The position numbers were made by a program, and so were the translations under genes. Shown here one piece after another: positions 1-14,021 of a DNA stretch of 64,000 nt; positions within the stretch are counted from its first letter, which is position 1, and the number at the start of each line of letters is the position of its first letter. The notes beneath the pieces were generated by a model. The model worked only from the letters and a program-made list of their open reading frames with translations. It had not been told where the DNA came from and ran no database searches. Origin of the DNA: Streptomyces sp. SID12488 (lineage in GTDB: Bacteria > Actinomycetota > Actinomycetes > Streptomycetales > Streptomycetaceae); assembly GCF_010548275.1 (NCBI RefSeq), contig NZ_JAAGLT010000002.1, positions 372,001-436,000 on the forward strand, given 5' to 3'.

Positions 1-676
1 CGGCAGCGGGGAGGCCGTGCAGCCCACCGAGTACACCGGCAACGGCGACGTCCAGGAGTTCCGTTACGCCTACGACCTCAAGCGCGTCTTCAACAACGAG
101 AACCTCGCCTACCTGAAGAACTACGGCGAGGGCTGGGGCTATATGAGCAGCTCGGTCGCCGGTGTCTTCGTCGACAACCACGACACCGAGCGCAACGGCT
201 CCACGCTCAGCTACAAGGACAACGCCAACTACACGCTCGCCAACGTCTTCATGCTCGCCTACCCGTACGGCGCCCCGGACATCAACTCCGGGTACGAGTT
301 CTCCGACACGGACGCCGGGCCGCCCAACGGCGGTACGGTCAACGCCTGTTGGCAGGACGGCTGGAAGTGCCAGCACGCCTGGCCGGAGATCCAGCGCATG
401 GTCGCCTTCCGTAACGCCGTGCGCGGTGAGTCCGTCACCAACTGGTGGGACAACGGGGGCGACGCCATCGCCTTCGGGCGTGGCGCCAAGGGCTTCGTCG
501 CCATCAACCACGAGTCGAGCAGCCTGAGTCGCACGTACCAGACCTCCCTGGCCGCCGGGACCTACTGCAACGTGCAGAGCAACACCGCGATCACCGTGAA
601 CAGTTCGGGTCAGTTCACCGCGACCCTCGGCTCCAACGCGGCCCTCGCGATCTATGCGGGCAAGTCCACCTGCTGA
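1..676 (+). CDS. secreted alpha-amylase, C-terminal part (cut by window edge)
   Basis: The frame is open from the first bases, so the start lies outside the window. The visible 225 or so residues contain [11 protein letters not shown], the fourth conserved region of GH13 alpha-amylases with the transition-state Asp, followed by a C-terminal beta-sandwich of the amylase type (after about residue 145). The enzyme would cleave internal alpha-1,4 bonds in starch outside the cell; the signal peptide cannot be seen. It ends with TGA 103 bp before a second, much larger starch enzyme on the same strand, so the two form a starch-utilisation pair. There is no sign of a starch-binding domain after the catalytic part in what is visible. 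Confidence 0.93.
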   Translation, partial: GSGEAVQPTEYTGNGDVQEFRYAYDLKRVFNNENLAYLKNYGEGWGYMSSSVAGVFVDNHDTERNGSTLSYKDNANYTLANVFMLAYPYGAPDINSGYEFSDTDAGPPNGGTVNACWQDGWKCQHAWPEIQRMVAFRNAVRGESVTNWWDNGGDAIAFGRGAKGFVAINHESSSLSRTYQTSLAAGTYCNVQSNTAITVNSSGQFTATLGSNAALAIYAGKSTC

Positions 677-719
677 AAGTTCTTTCCGTTACTTTCAAGA
701 CCCTTGCTGTAAACCTTTC
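675..719 (+). promoter_or_regulatory. candidate MalR/Reg1-type operator with phased CTTTC/CTTGC repeats
   Basis: Between the two starch genes the motif CTTTC/CTTGC recurs at 682, 692, 703 and 715, spaced 10-12 bp, and GAAAGTTCTTTC at 675-686 is an inverted repeat. Streptomyces amylase promoters are known to carry CTTGCAG-like direct repeats bound by the LacI-family regulator MalR/Reg1; the copy at 702-720 resembles that motif only loosely. The assignment is inference from position and similarity. Confidence 0.4.
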
Positions 720-779
720 GGCGGCGGTACGGTCGCGCGGGGTCGGACCCGAAGAGTCGTGATCGCAAGGAGTCCATCC

Positions 780-6374
<5,595 letters not shown>

Positions 6375-6389
6375 CAAGGGCATTACCCT

Positions 6390-6424
6390 GGTGGGGCAGA
6401 CCATGGACCTCGGTCTGCCCCACC
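6390..6424 (+). terminator. 13-bp hairpin terminator after the amylopullulanase gene
   Basis: GGTGGGGCAGACC (6390-6402) and GGTCTGCCCCACC (6412-6424) form a perfect 13-bp stem with a 9-nt loop, 15 bp after the stop codon. There is no T-run, as is common in Streptomyces. It ends just before the next gene. Confidence 0.75.
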
Positions 6425-6445
6425 GGTGTGTCCAAGGGCGGTCAG

Positions 6446-8068
6446 ATGGACGGCAACGGCAAGCGGACCGACACCACCGTGCTCGTCGTGGACGGCACCG
6501 CGGCCGGCCGCTACGCGATGAGTGCCCTGCTCCGCCGCGCCGGTTACCAGGTCGTTCCGGTCGGCGGCGGTCACGAGGCGCTCGCCGAACTCGACGTACG
6601 GCTGCGCAAGGGCATCCTGCCCGATGTGGCCCTCATCAACGTGAACCTGCCAGGCGTGAGCGGGGTCGAGCTGTGCCGCCGGATCAAGAGCCGGCCGCAC
6701 ATGGCCGGCCTGCCCGTCGTCCACTTCTCGGCCTCCGCCCTTGCCCAGAGCGACCGTCGCGACGGGCTGGAGGCGGGCGGGGACGCGTATCTGACGGTGC
6801 CCGCCGAGCCCGGGGAGATCGACGCGGTACTGCGGGCCGCGGTGCGGGCCTCGCGGCTGCGGGCCGACGACCAGGCAGTGGCGCGGCGGCTGACCCGGCT
6901 GTCGGAGACGATCTTCACCATCCAGTCGGCGCGCTCGCTGCAGGAACTCGCCGACGCCGCCGCCGAGGGCACCGCACGTCTCACGGGCTCACCCGCCGCC
7001 GTGTTCTTCCTCGGCCCGGACGACGAGCTGTACCGCGCCACTTCCCGCGACCGCACCACGCTCGCCATGCCGGACGAGGGCGCCCACCGCGTCGTGGCGG
7101 GGCTGCTCAGGCGGCTCACTCGTGGGCAAAGCGGGGTGCAGATCACCACGGTGCCCTCGCCGCTGTGGCCCGCCGGGTTCTTCCGGCCGGGCATGGAGCA
7201 CGACGCCCGCCTGGTGCTCATCCCCACCGAGGACGGCAGGGCCTCGGTGTGCCTGGCCACGCCCACCCGCGGGACGCGCAGGGTGAGCCCCGAGAACGAG
7301 TCCCTGGTCGCCCGGCTGGCCCAGGCCACCGTGCTCGCCGCCGAGCCGCTGCTCATGTACCAGGTCGAGCGGCATGTCGCCCTCACCCTCCAGCACAGCT
7401 TCCTGCCCCGCCCCGACCGGCTGCCCGACCTCCCGGGCATCGACGTCGTGGTCCGGTACGTGCCCGCGTCCCGGGACGCCGAGATCGGCGGCGACTTCTA
7501 CGCCGCCCTGCGCGCCGGCGACGGCATGCTCACCGCGGTCGGTGACGTCGTCGGACACTCGCTGGACGCGGCCACCGTCATGGTCGAGATCCGGCACGCG
7601 CTGCGCGCCTACTGCGTCGACGAGAGTGACCCGGCCGTGCTCGCCGAGCGCCTCGACCGGATGCTCCAGCGCTACCACCCCGAGGTCACGGCCACCGTCT
7701 GCCTGGTACACGTCGACCCGGGCACCGGGCGCACCCGTATCGCCAACGCGGGCCACATCCCGCCGCTGATCATCCGCGACACCGGCAGCGCCGACTACGC
7801 CAAGGCTGCGGGCCCGCTGCTCGGCGTGGGTCTCGCCCATCCGCCGCCCACCGAACTGTTCCTCGAACCCACCGACCGGCTCCTCATGATCACCGACGGT
7901 CTGATCGAGACCCGGGGCACCGACCTCGCGGACTCCATGGAACACCTGCGCGCGGCGGCCTCCGGGGCGCTGCCCGGCCTGGACGCCCTCTGCGACACAC
8001 TGCTGGTCTCCTTCGGCCACGACCGGGAGGACGACATCGCGATGCTGGCACTGCGGCTCGCTGACTAG
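6446..8068 (+). CDS. PP2C/SpoIIE-type phosphatase with degenerate receiver domain and GAF-like region
   Basis: A 540-residue signalling protein. Residues ~6-125 fold like a response-regulator receiver, but the phosphorylated Asp is Asn (ALINVNLPG), the acidic pair is DG instead of DD, and the conserved Lys before the last helix is Val (YLTVPAEP). The middle (~165-310) resembles a GAF sensor. Residues ~320-540 are a PPM/SpoIIE phosphatase with GGDFY, GDVVGHSLDAA and TDGLIE metal-binding motifs, the type that dephosphorylates anti-anti-sigma factors. ATG 6446 is chosen because AAGGG lies 7 bp upstream; an in-frame GTG at 6428 would abut the terminator of the previous gene. The partner anti-sigma system is not in the window. 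Confidence 0.88.
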   Translation: MDGNGKRTDTTVLVVDGTAAGRYAMSALLRRAGYQVVPVGGGHEALAELDVRLRKGILPDVALINVNLPGVSGVELCRRIKSRPHMAGLPVVHFSASALAQSDRRDGLEAGGDAYLTVPAEPGEIDAVLRAAVRASRLRADDQAVARRLTRLSETIFTIQSARSLQELADAAAEGTARLTGSPAAVFFLGPDDELYRATSRDRTTLAMPDEGAHRVVAGLLRRLTRGQSGVQITTVPSPLWPAGFFRPGMEHDARLVLIPTEDGRASVCLATPTRGTRRVSPENESLVARLAQATVLAAEPLLMYQVERHVALTLQHSFLPRPDRLPDLPGIDVVVRYVPASRDAEIGGDFYAALRAGDGMLTAVGDVVGHSLDAATVMVEIRHALRAYCVDESDPAVLAERLDRMLQRYHPEVTATVCLVHVDPGTGRTRIANAGHIPPLIIRDTGSADYAKAAGPLLGVGLAHPPPTELFLEPTDRLLMITDGLIETRGTDLADSMEHLRAAASGALPGLDALCDTLLVSFGHDREDDIAMLALRLAD

Positions 8069-8137
8069 GGCGAACGGCCAGGGGCGGCGGTCAGAGCCAA
8101 CGGTGAGGGCCAACGGTTAGGGTGTGTTGGCCGTGCC

Positions 8138-8179
8138 GTCGTACAAGTCGCAGCCGTCGTACAAGTCGTAGCAGTCGTA
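8138..8179 (+). repeat. 18-bp tandem direct repeat in a leader region
   Basis: Units at 8138-8155 and 8156-8173 (GTCGTACAAGTCG plus five variable bases) are followed by a third partial unit at 8174-8179. They lie 18 bp before the tautomerase start and directly ahead of its ribosome binding site. Confidence 0.7.
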
Positions 8180-8196
8180 GAACAGGGGTTTCACCC

Positions 8197-8553
8197 ATGC
8201 CGCAGATCACCGTCGACTACTCGGGTCCGCTGGCCGAGGCCTTCGACCGGCGCGCGTTCGCGCTCGCGCTGCACGAGGAGGTCGTCGCCACGGCGAAGGC
8301 GAAGCCCGAGGCGTGCAAGACGCAGTTCCGCCGCACCGAGGACGCCACGGTCGGCGCGGACAGCGACGGCCACGCGATCGTGCACGTCTGGATCGGCATG
8401 CTCACCGGGCGCACGATCGAGACGAAGGCCCAACTGACGGAAGCTGTACTGGAGTTGGTCCGCGCCCATGTGAAGCCTGTCGAGGGACTCGCCCTGCACG
8501 CCTCGGTCGAGGTCCGGGAACTCGACGACTCATACCGGAAGTTCGACAGCTGA
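8197..8553 (+). CDS. tautomerase-superfamily protein, CHMI (5-carboxymethyl-2-hydroxymuconate isomerase)-like
   Basis: 118 residues of the family that ketonises 5-carboxymethyl-2-hydroxymuconate in homoprotocatechuate breakdown. The protein begins Met-Pro-Gln-Ile; after Met removal Pro is N-terminal, as required for the catalytic base of this superfamily, which also fixes ATG 8197 as the start over an upstream in-frame GTG. CAGGGG lies 8 bp ahead. No other homoprotocatechuate gene is nearby, so the true substrate is open. It converges on the TetR gene with 38 bp between stops. Confidence 0.82.
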   Translation: MPQITVDYSGPLAEAFDRRAFALALHEEVVATAKAKPEACKTQFRRTEDATVGADSDGHAIVHVWIGMLTGRTIETKAQLTEAVLELVRAHVKPVEGLALHASVEVRELDDSYRKFDS

Positions 8554-8591
8554 CCCGTCCGGCCGGCTTTTCCGGCTGACTTTTCCGCGGG

Positions 8592-9311
8592 TTACGACGC
8601 GAGCGAGATGAGCCGTGCGACCAGGTCGCTGAACGGGCCTTCGGCGGGCTCCTGTTTGAGCATCCGGCGCAGCAGGGCGGCCATCTCCTCGTCGTAGGCG
8701 GCACTCACGGCGGCCAGCGCCGCGAAGTCGTGCACGAGCTGCGCCTCCAGCTCACCGCGCGGCACCCGCCGCCCGTCCAGCCAGATCAGCGCGGTCGACT
8801 CGACGAGCGATATCCACGTCCGGATGACCAACTCCAGCCGGGCGGGCGCCTCTTCGACGCTCAGCTCCAGATGCGACAGGATCTGGACGTACGCGACCTG
8901 TCGTACGGCGTCGATGAGCGCGTTCGTCGCCGAGGCACTGCTCGAACGCACCTCGTCCGCGGACACCGCCGGACCACCGCGCATCAACGCCGCGAACCCG
9001 GGCCCGTGTTCTTCGACGAAGTCGAAGAACCGGCGCATCACGCGCAGCAGCCGAGACCCCAGCGGACCCTCGTGCGGCTCCACGAACCGGCCCGCCAGAT
9101 CGTCCGACGCCCGCTTCAACGCAGCCTCGTACAGGCTGAGTTTGCCGGGAAAGTAGTGGTAGACCAGTGGGCGCGAGATGCCCGCGGCCGACGCGATCTC
9201 ATCGATGGAGACCTCGTCGGGCGAGCGGCGGCTGAACAGTTCGAGGGCGACGCCGATCAACTGCTGCCGGCGTTCCTCGACTCCCATTCTGCGGCGAACC
9301 CCGGTTGTCAT
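8592..9311 (-). CDS. TetR/AcrR-family transcriptional regulator
   Basis: 239 residues. The N-terminal helix-turn-helix is clear at ~34-62 (SIDEIASAAGISRPLVYHYF), followed by a helical C-terminal ligand-binding domain with no family motif I recognise. A second in-frame ATG eight codons in (9287) is an alternative start. The CCGATCGG palindrome at 9324-9331 lies just upstream and could be an autoregulatory site. The next operon on the same strand (9368-11325) starts behind a related palindrome, so this is its likely repressor. Confidence 0.92.
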   Translation of the reverse strand: MTTGVRRRMGVEERRQQLIGVALELFSRRSPDEVSIDEIASAAGISRPLVYHYFPGKLSLYEAALKRASDDLAGRFVEPHEGPLGSRLLRVMRRFFDFVEEHGPGFAALMRGGPAVSADEVRSSSASATNALIDAVRQVAYVQILSHLELSVEEAPARLELVIRTWISLVESTALIWLDGRRVPRGELEAQLVHDFAALAAVSAAYDEEMAALLRRMLKQEPAEGPFSDLVARLISLAS

Positions 9312-9321
9312 GCGAACACCT

Positions 9322-9333
9322 TACCGATCGGAT
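9322..9333 (-). promoter_or_regulatory. candidate TetR autoregulatory operator
   Basis: TACCGATCGGAT lies 11 bp upstream of the TetR start codon, centred on the perfect palindrome CCGATCGG. Nine of its twelve bases match the palindrome before the reductase/hydrolase operon (11336-11347). Binding is inferred from symmetry and position. Confidence 0.4.
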
Positions 9334-9367
9334 ACGGCCCGCAACGGACGGGTCCGACCGAGGATGT

Positions 9368-10447
9368 TCACAAATCCAGCACAAGTGGACTCCGTCGTGC
9401 CCGCGACACACAGATCAGCATCGAGTCCGCCCGCTCGGCGTCGGTCAGCAGCTCGTCACGATGGTCGATCTCCCCCGCGAGCACGCGCTGTTGGCAGGTC
9501 CCGCAGAATCCCTGCTCACACGAGTACGGGGTGTCCGGCAGCTCCGCCCGTACGGCGGCCAGCACGGTCGAGTCGGCGGCCACCGTCAACGTCCGCCCGC
9601 TGCGCCGAAGTTCGACCTCGAAAGGCTGGTTGCCGCCGATCGACGTACGCGGGGTGAAGCGTTCCGTACGCAGGACGGCACCTTCGGGAATCCGGGCCTC
9701 CACCGCGGCCGTCAGCGCCTCGGGACCGCAGCAGTGGACGGCGGTGCCCTCGGGCAGGTCCGCCGCCACGCCCGCGAACAGCGCGTCGAGGTCGGGCAGC
9801 CCGTCCTCGTCCTCCGCGACGACGGTGACGCGTTCGGCAGCGTCGCCCGCGACCAGTTTCTCGATCTCGGCGAGGTACGGCATCGAGGCCCGGCTGCGGC
9901 CCCCGTACAACAGCCGCCATTCCGGACCGGGTCGGGCGCTCACCGCCCGGAGCATCGGCAGGATCGGGGTGATGCCGATACCGCCCGCCACGAAGACGTA
10001 CGCCGGAGCCGGGGCGAGCGGGAAACGGTTGCGCGGGCCGCGCACCTCGACGGTCATGCCCGCCCGGAGTCCCTCGTGCACCTCGCGCGAGCCTCCGCGC
10101 CCGTCCGGCACCAGCCGCGTGGCGACGGTGTACGACGAGGTGTCCGCCGGGTCCCCGCACAGCGAGTACTGCCGAACGAGCCCCGACGGCAGTACCAGAT
10201 CGAGATGCGCGCCCGGCGCCCAGCCGGGCAACTCCCGCCCCTCCAGCCGGAGTTGCACGACCCCGTCGGCGACCGTCTCGTGCGCGGCGACCGTGAGTCG
10301 CAGGGCCCGTGAGCGCGGCCGGCCGGAGACCGGCTCCGCCAGCGCACCCAGCGGCCACAGCGGCGAGTCCTCGATCCGGCGGCGCATGGCCCCCCGGGCG
10401 AGCAGCGCGGCCCCGGCGGTGAGCGCGAGAGCCAGCGGCCGGGGCAT
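9368..10447 (-). CDS. FNR-type oxidoreductase with C-terminal 2Fe-2S ferredoxin domain
   Basis: A 359-residue electron-transfer protein of the phthalate-dioxygenase-reductase type. A flavin-binding region contains RQYSLCG (~91-97), the nucleotide-binding domain contains GGIGITPI (~150), and the ferredoxin domain has the plant-type cluster ligands Cys310, Cys315, Cys318 and Cys346 (CEQGFCGTC). It would pass electrons from NAD(P)H to an oxygenase or desaturase. The ATG shares one base with the stop codon of the upstream gene (TGATG), so the two are translationally coupled. The metal-dependent partner next door is the likely recipient. Confidence 0.92.
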   Translation of the reverse strand: MPRPLALALTAGAALLARGAMRRRIEDSPLWPLGALAEPVSGRPRSRALRLTVAAHETVADGVVQLRLEGRELPGWAPGAHLDLVLPSGLVRQYSLCGDPADTSSYTVATRLVPDGRGGSREVHEGLRAGMTVEVRGPRNRFPLAPAPAYVFVAGGIGITPILPMLRAVSARPGPEWRLLYGGRSRASMPYLAEIEKLVAGDAAERVTVVAEDEDGLPDLDALFAGVAADLPEGTAVHCCGPEALTAAVEARIPEGAVLRTERFTPRTSIGGNQPFEVELRRSGRTLTVAADSTVLAAVRAELPDTPYSCEQGFCGTCQQRVLAGEIDHRDELLTDAERADSMLICVSRARRSPLVLDL

Positions 10448-11325
10448 CAGGCGGCACCCCTGTCGGCGGCGACGGCGGCGGGGGAGGAGGCCAGATAGGC
10501 GACGGCCTGCTCGGTGGAGCCCTCCTGGGAGGGGTGGTAGTCCCGGGCGAGATAGCGCGGCACCGATCTCGCCATGGCCCGGGTCGACGGCAACAGACCG
10601 CGCTTCCCGCGCACGTAGAACCCCCGGAAGGTCGGCTTGCGGAGGTTCGGGGCCGGGTCGTTCGCCATGAAGAACCGCACCCCGCGCTGCCACAGGAAGA
10701 ACAGCGCCAGCAGCCCGGTCAGCCAGGTCCGCACACGCCGCCGGTAGCTCCCGTCGACGTGGGTGAACAGGTCGAAGGCGACCGACCGGTGCTCGACCTC
10801 CTCGGCGCCGTGCCAGCGCAGCAGGTCCAGCATGGTCGGATCGGCGCCGCGCCGGTCCAGTTCCGACGCGTTGAGTATCCAGCCGCCGAGGAACGCCGTG
10901 TAGTGCTCGATGGCCGCGATGACGGCGACCCGTTCCATGAGCCACCACTTGCGCGCCCGGCGGCCCGGCAGGGGGAACCGGTCGCCGAGCAGCTTCTCGA
11001 AGAGCCAGTCGACCTGGGCGGTGTACGGAGTCGGATCGAGCCCCGACTCCCGTAGATGCGGGAGGACTTCGTCGTGGGCCTGGGAGTGCATCGCCTCCTG
11101 CCCGATGAACCCGACGACGTCCGCCCGCAGCCGTTCGTCACGGATGTACGGCAGCACCTGCTTGTACACGTGCACGAACCACCGCTCACCGGCGGGCAGC
11201 AGCAGATGCAGCACGTTGATGGTGTGCGAGGTGAACGGATCCCCCGGCACCCAGTGCAGCGGGGTGCCCTCCCAGGAGAAGGACACCTTGCGCGCCTTGA
11301 GCGGTATGTGTGGCCGGTTAGACAT
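10447..11325 (-). CDS. predicted metal-dependent hydrolase (PF10118-like)
   Basis: 292 residues. Helical and rich in His and Glu, with GFIGQEAMHSQAH (~93-105) and HGAEEVEHRSVAFD (~190-203), the spaced E..H and E..EH motifs of the ferritin-like di-metal fold that PF10118 proteins share with desaturases and oxygenases. Despite the family's hydrolase name, the coupled 2Fe-2S reductase suggests oxidative chemistry, possibly on a lipid; this is inference. First gene of a two-gene operon with a perfect 12-bp palindrome 11 bp before its start. Confidence 0.8.
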   Translation of the reverse strand: MSNRPHIPLKARKVSFSWEGTPLHWVPGDPFTSHTINVLHLLLPAGERWFVHVYKQVLPYIRDERLRADVVGFIGQEAMHSQAHDEVLPHLRESGLDPTPYTAQVDWLFEKLLGDRFPLPGRRARKWWLMERVAVIAAIEHYTAFLGGWILNASELDRRGADPTMLDLLRWHGAEEVEHRSVAFDLFTHVDGSYRRRVRTWLTGLLALFFLWQRGVRFFMANDPAPNLRKPTFRGFYVRGKRGLLPSTRAMARSVPRYLARDYHPSQEGSTEQAVAYLASSPAAVAADRGAA

Positions 11326-11335
11326 GGCGTCAATG

Positions 11336-11347
11336 TACTGATCAGTA
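11336..11347 (-). promoter_or_regulatory. candidate TetR operator, perfect 12-bp palindrome
   Basis: TACTGATCAGTA is a perfect palindrome 11 bp upstream of the hydrolase ATG, where it would overlap the promoter or the transcript start. Palindromes of this form are typical of TetR-family operators, and the regulator gene is two genes away on the same strand. Confidence 0.6.
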
Positions 11348-11394
11348 GGAGGCGAGGAAACCCCTCTGCGCCGACTTGTTGACGCCGGTGTCAG

Positions 11395-13323
11395 CTAGCG
11401 CAACCCGCCGATGGCCCGCCCGTCTTTCAACGTGCCCTTCAACCCGGCCTGAGCCCCCTGCTGGGTCTTCGCCGCCAGCATGGCACCCCGCGTCGACGAG
11501 CTCACCCCGCCCGTCGCCGTGATCGACGCCGTGTTCTCGGCGCCGGCGGCCAGCATGTACCACTCGCCCGCCCCCGACTTCCACAGAACACCGGCGAGCA
11601 CGTTCGGGTCGCGGGGGCCGCACGCCGGGCTGCTGGCGGACTTCGCCGCGACCGCTCCGTACATCCCGCCGGGCGTGTGGAACTGGGCCAGCACCTGAGC
11701 GCCGTCGCCCCGCCAGGTCTCGGCGCGGGTGCACACCCAGTCGGCGGCGCCGCTCGCGTCGGGCAGCGGCTGCTGGGCGTACTGCCAGGCGTTCACAGCG
11801 CGCACGCCCTGGGAGTGCATCGCGGCGAGGGAGCAGGCGAACGGCGACCAGGTGGCCAGCGCCGCCGGGGCCGAGGCCTCGCGGGGTGCGGTCGGGCGGC
11901 CCGTGGTGAGGTGGGCCGGGACGAGTTCGCCGAGGTCGCTCAGCAGGCGGGCGCCACCGGCGTCGGTCACCTGGAGCGTGTTCCAGGACCGGCAGGTGCC
12001 GGTCTGCGCGACAGGGCTGGCCAGCGGCCCGGTCACCCCGTCGGTCAGCCCCAGGCCGATCGGCGTCGCGCCCGGCGTGCGCAGGTCCCGCATCTCCGCC
12101 TTGAGCACCCAGGGAGCCGTCAGATAACGGACGTTGCCGTCGGCCCGGTCGAGGACCACCGCGTCGGCCTCGGCCCCGGTCGCGCCGTCGACCCGGGCGA
12201 AGTCGAGGGCGGCCCCGCTCGTGCCGTCCTTCGGTTCGGCGTACCGGGCGATGCGCAGACCGTCGTACAGGATCACCACGTGCGCGGCGTCGACAGTGCC
12301 CGCGTAGAGCAGCTGGGGCGGGCCGGCCGGGCCGCCGGACGGGGTGCCCGGGGTGGCCGATACCTGGACCGTCTCGCCGGGGCGGGCCCAGACGGCGAGG
12401 GCGCGGCGCAGCAGGGCGCTGTCGCCGACGAGGTCGCCGCGTGCGGGCCAGACGGAGAAGTCGGTGCGCGCGGAGGACTTCCAGGTGGCGGGGGCCACCA
12501 GGGTCAGCCGGGCCGGGTCCAGGGCGGCTTCGGCGGCCGGGTTCTTCGCGTACGCGGGGGCGGCGGCACCGTCCGGGGCCCAGCCGTCGCCAGGCAGGCC
12601 GAGCAGCGCGCCGCACACCGCGACGGCCGTGGCGGCGACGAGCGCGGCCTTCAGGTGCTGCCTGCGCCGCATCAGGTCGGTCGGGCGGGCCTGGAGCGAA
12701 CAGGGGTCGAACTCGGCGGAGTCGAGCAGCGCGTACCGCGCCGGGACCGTGTCCGCCTCGCGCAGCGCCTCGATCGGCCGGTCGACCCCGGCGGCCTCCA
12801 GGGCGGTGGTGACGTCGGAGTCCGGGAGCTTCTCCAGACCGCGCAGGACGTACGCGGCCCGCGCGGGGCCGGAGAGGGCCGACAGCCGCTGGTCCAGGGC
12901 GAGTTCCTCGGCGCCACCCGACCGCGGGAAGAGCCGCAGGCCCCACACCTGGGGGAGCAGCGGCGGCAGCTGCGACCGCTTCGGCAGCGTGCGGCCCCGC
13001 CACGGCTGCCCCGCCGCGAGTGCCGTACGCAGCACCTGGAGGCGGATGAGCGCGTAACCGGGGTCGCCCGCGCGGCCCTTGGGCTGGGCCGGGATCGCGG
13101 CAGTGGCCGTGCGACCCCTGGGCAGCGCGCGCTGGGTGAGGGCGTGCGCGGTCAGGACACGCCGGTTGCGGCCGAGGCTCGGCGGCAGCACCAGATAGGC
13201 GAGCCGGACGAGCCGGGGGTAGTGCTCGACCAGTGCGGCCTCGGCCTGCTCCACGTCGACGACGGGGCGGCCCTTGGCGCTGTTACCGGTGGTGGGGCTG
13301 AAGGCGACATCCTGTGACTGCAC
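11395..13323 (-). CDS. membrane-anchored protein with sigma-factor-like N-terminal half
   Basis: 642 residues. Residues ~30-60 (EHYPRLVRLAYLVLP) resemble sigma-70 region 2, and ~160-200 (ALSGPARAAYVLRGLEKLPD) resemble a degenerate region 4. A single hydrophobic segment follows at ~223-242 (LVAATAVAVCGALLGLPG), and the last ~400 residues would be outside the cell. That is the layout of a sigma-like or DNA-binding domain tied to an exported sensor domain. No function is established. GTG 13323 has no clear ribosome binding site; a GTG about 20 codons later is possible. It lies 48 bp downstream of a TPR gene, probably in one operon. Confidence 0.75.
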   Translation of the reverse strand: MQSQDVAFSPTTGNSAKGRPVVDVEQAEAALVEHYPRLVRLAYLVLPPSLGRNRRVLTAHALTQRALPRGRTATAAIPAQPKGRAGDPGYALIRLQVLRTALAAGQPWRGRTLPKRSQLPPLLPQVWGLRLFPRSGGAEELALDQRLSALSGPARAAYVLRGLEKLPDSDVTTALEAAGVDRPIEALREADTVPARYALLDSAEFDPCSLQARPTDLMRRRQHLKAALVAATAVAVCGALLGLPGDGWAPDGAAAPAYAKNPAAEAALDPARLTLVAPATWKSSARTDFSVWPARGDLVGDSALLRRALAVWARPGETVQVSATPGTPSGGPAGPPQLLYAGTVDAAHVVILYDGLRIARYAEPKDGTSGAALDFARVDGATGAEADAVVLDRADGNVRYLTAPWVLKAEMRDLRTPGATPIGLGLTDGVTGPLASPVAQTGTCRSWNTLQVTDAGGARLLSDLGELVPAHLTTGRPTAPREASAPAALATWSPFACSLAAMHSQGVRAVNAWQYAQQPLPDASGAADWVCTRAETWRGDGAQVLAQFHTPGGMYGAVAAKSASSPACGPRDPNVLAGVLWKSGAGEWYMLAAGAENTASITATGGVSSSTRGAMLAAKTQQGAQAGLKGTLKDGRAIGGLR

Positions 13324-13371
13324 GTTCAGCAGAACGAGCGAATGGTCGGATGGTCACCTGGCCTCCCGGAG

Positions 13372-13899
13372 TTACCGGTCGGGGTCGGTCAGCAGCCGGG
13401 CGTAGTTCGCCATCGACCGCTGGTAGCGCGGCAGATGGGGAGCGAGGGCACCGAGGACCAGCGAGAGGCCCTCACGGTCGCGGCCGAGGCTGGACAGACA
13501 CAGCGCCAGACAGGCTCGTACGGCGTCGTCCAACTCGTCGGAGGGGGCGTCCAGTTCGGGTGTGAGCAGCTTGACGCCCTCCTCGGCCTGCCCGATGTTC
13601 CGCAGTGAACTCGACAGCTGGATCTTGGCGCGCCGGCCCTTGTAGCCGCTGTCCTCGCTGAGCCCGAGCGCGAGAGCCTCCCGGTAGAGCGGCACCGCCC
13701 GGTCCGAGTGGCCCGTCGAGTCCCATGCGCATGCCTGTTCGAACAATCCCAGGGGGCTGTCGGCGGGCAGTTCCGCGACGAGGGTGTCGATCACGGCGCG
13801 GAAGTCGGCCCCGTGGTCCTCGTCGTAGTCGTCGAAGGTGGCCCAGGCGGTGTCCACGCGCTCATTCCAGTCTGCGTTCACTTGCCCACTCTCGCACAC
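13372..13899 (-). CDS. tetratricopeptide-repeat protein
   Basis: 175 residues. Two to three TPR-like helical pairs are visible (about 55-85 with DSTGHSDRAVPLYREAL, then 95-130 and 135-165). It is soluble and acidic, likely a protein-interaction scaffold. Two GTG starts are possible: 13899 with AGGGA 7 bp upstream, and 13881, which would give the N-terminus VNADW that I recall as usual in streptomycete homologues. It precedes the sigma-like membrane protein by 48 bp and may be its partner. Confidence 0.8.
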   Translation of the reverse strand: MCESGQVNADWNERVDTAWATFDDYDEDHGADFRAVIDTLVAELPADSPLGLFEQACAWDSTGHSDRAVPLYREALALGLSEDSGYKGRRAKIQLSSSLRNIGQAEEGVKLLTPELDAPSDELDDAVRACLALCLSSLGRDREGLSLVLGALAPHLPRYQRSMANYARLLTDPDR

Positions 13900-14021
13900 A
13901 CGTTCCCTGATTGAGTGGTCTGTGCCCGGTAGCCGTATCGAGTGCGAGGGCTCCGCGACGGGGTCACCCGCGGCATGGGCCGAGAGTAATGTCGGCGGCG
14001 AACGGACCGGAGGACGAACAG

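Noticed and set aside
8562..8576. GCCGG-CTTTT-CCGGC as a terminator between tautomerase and TetR genes
   Set aside because: Only five base pairs; too weak to claim, though it lies in a convergent gap.
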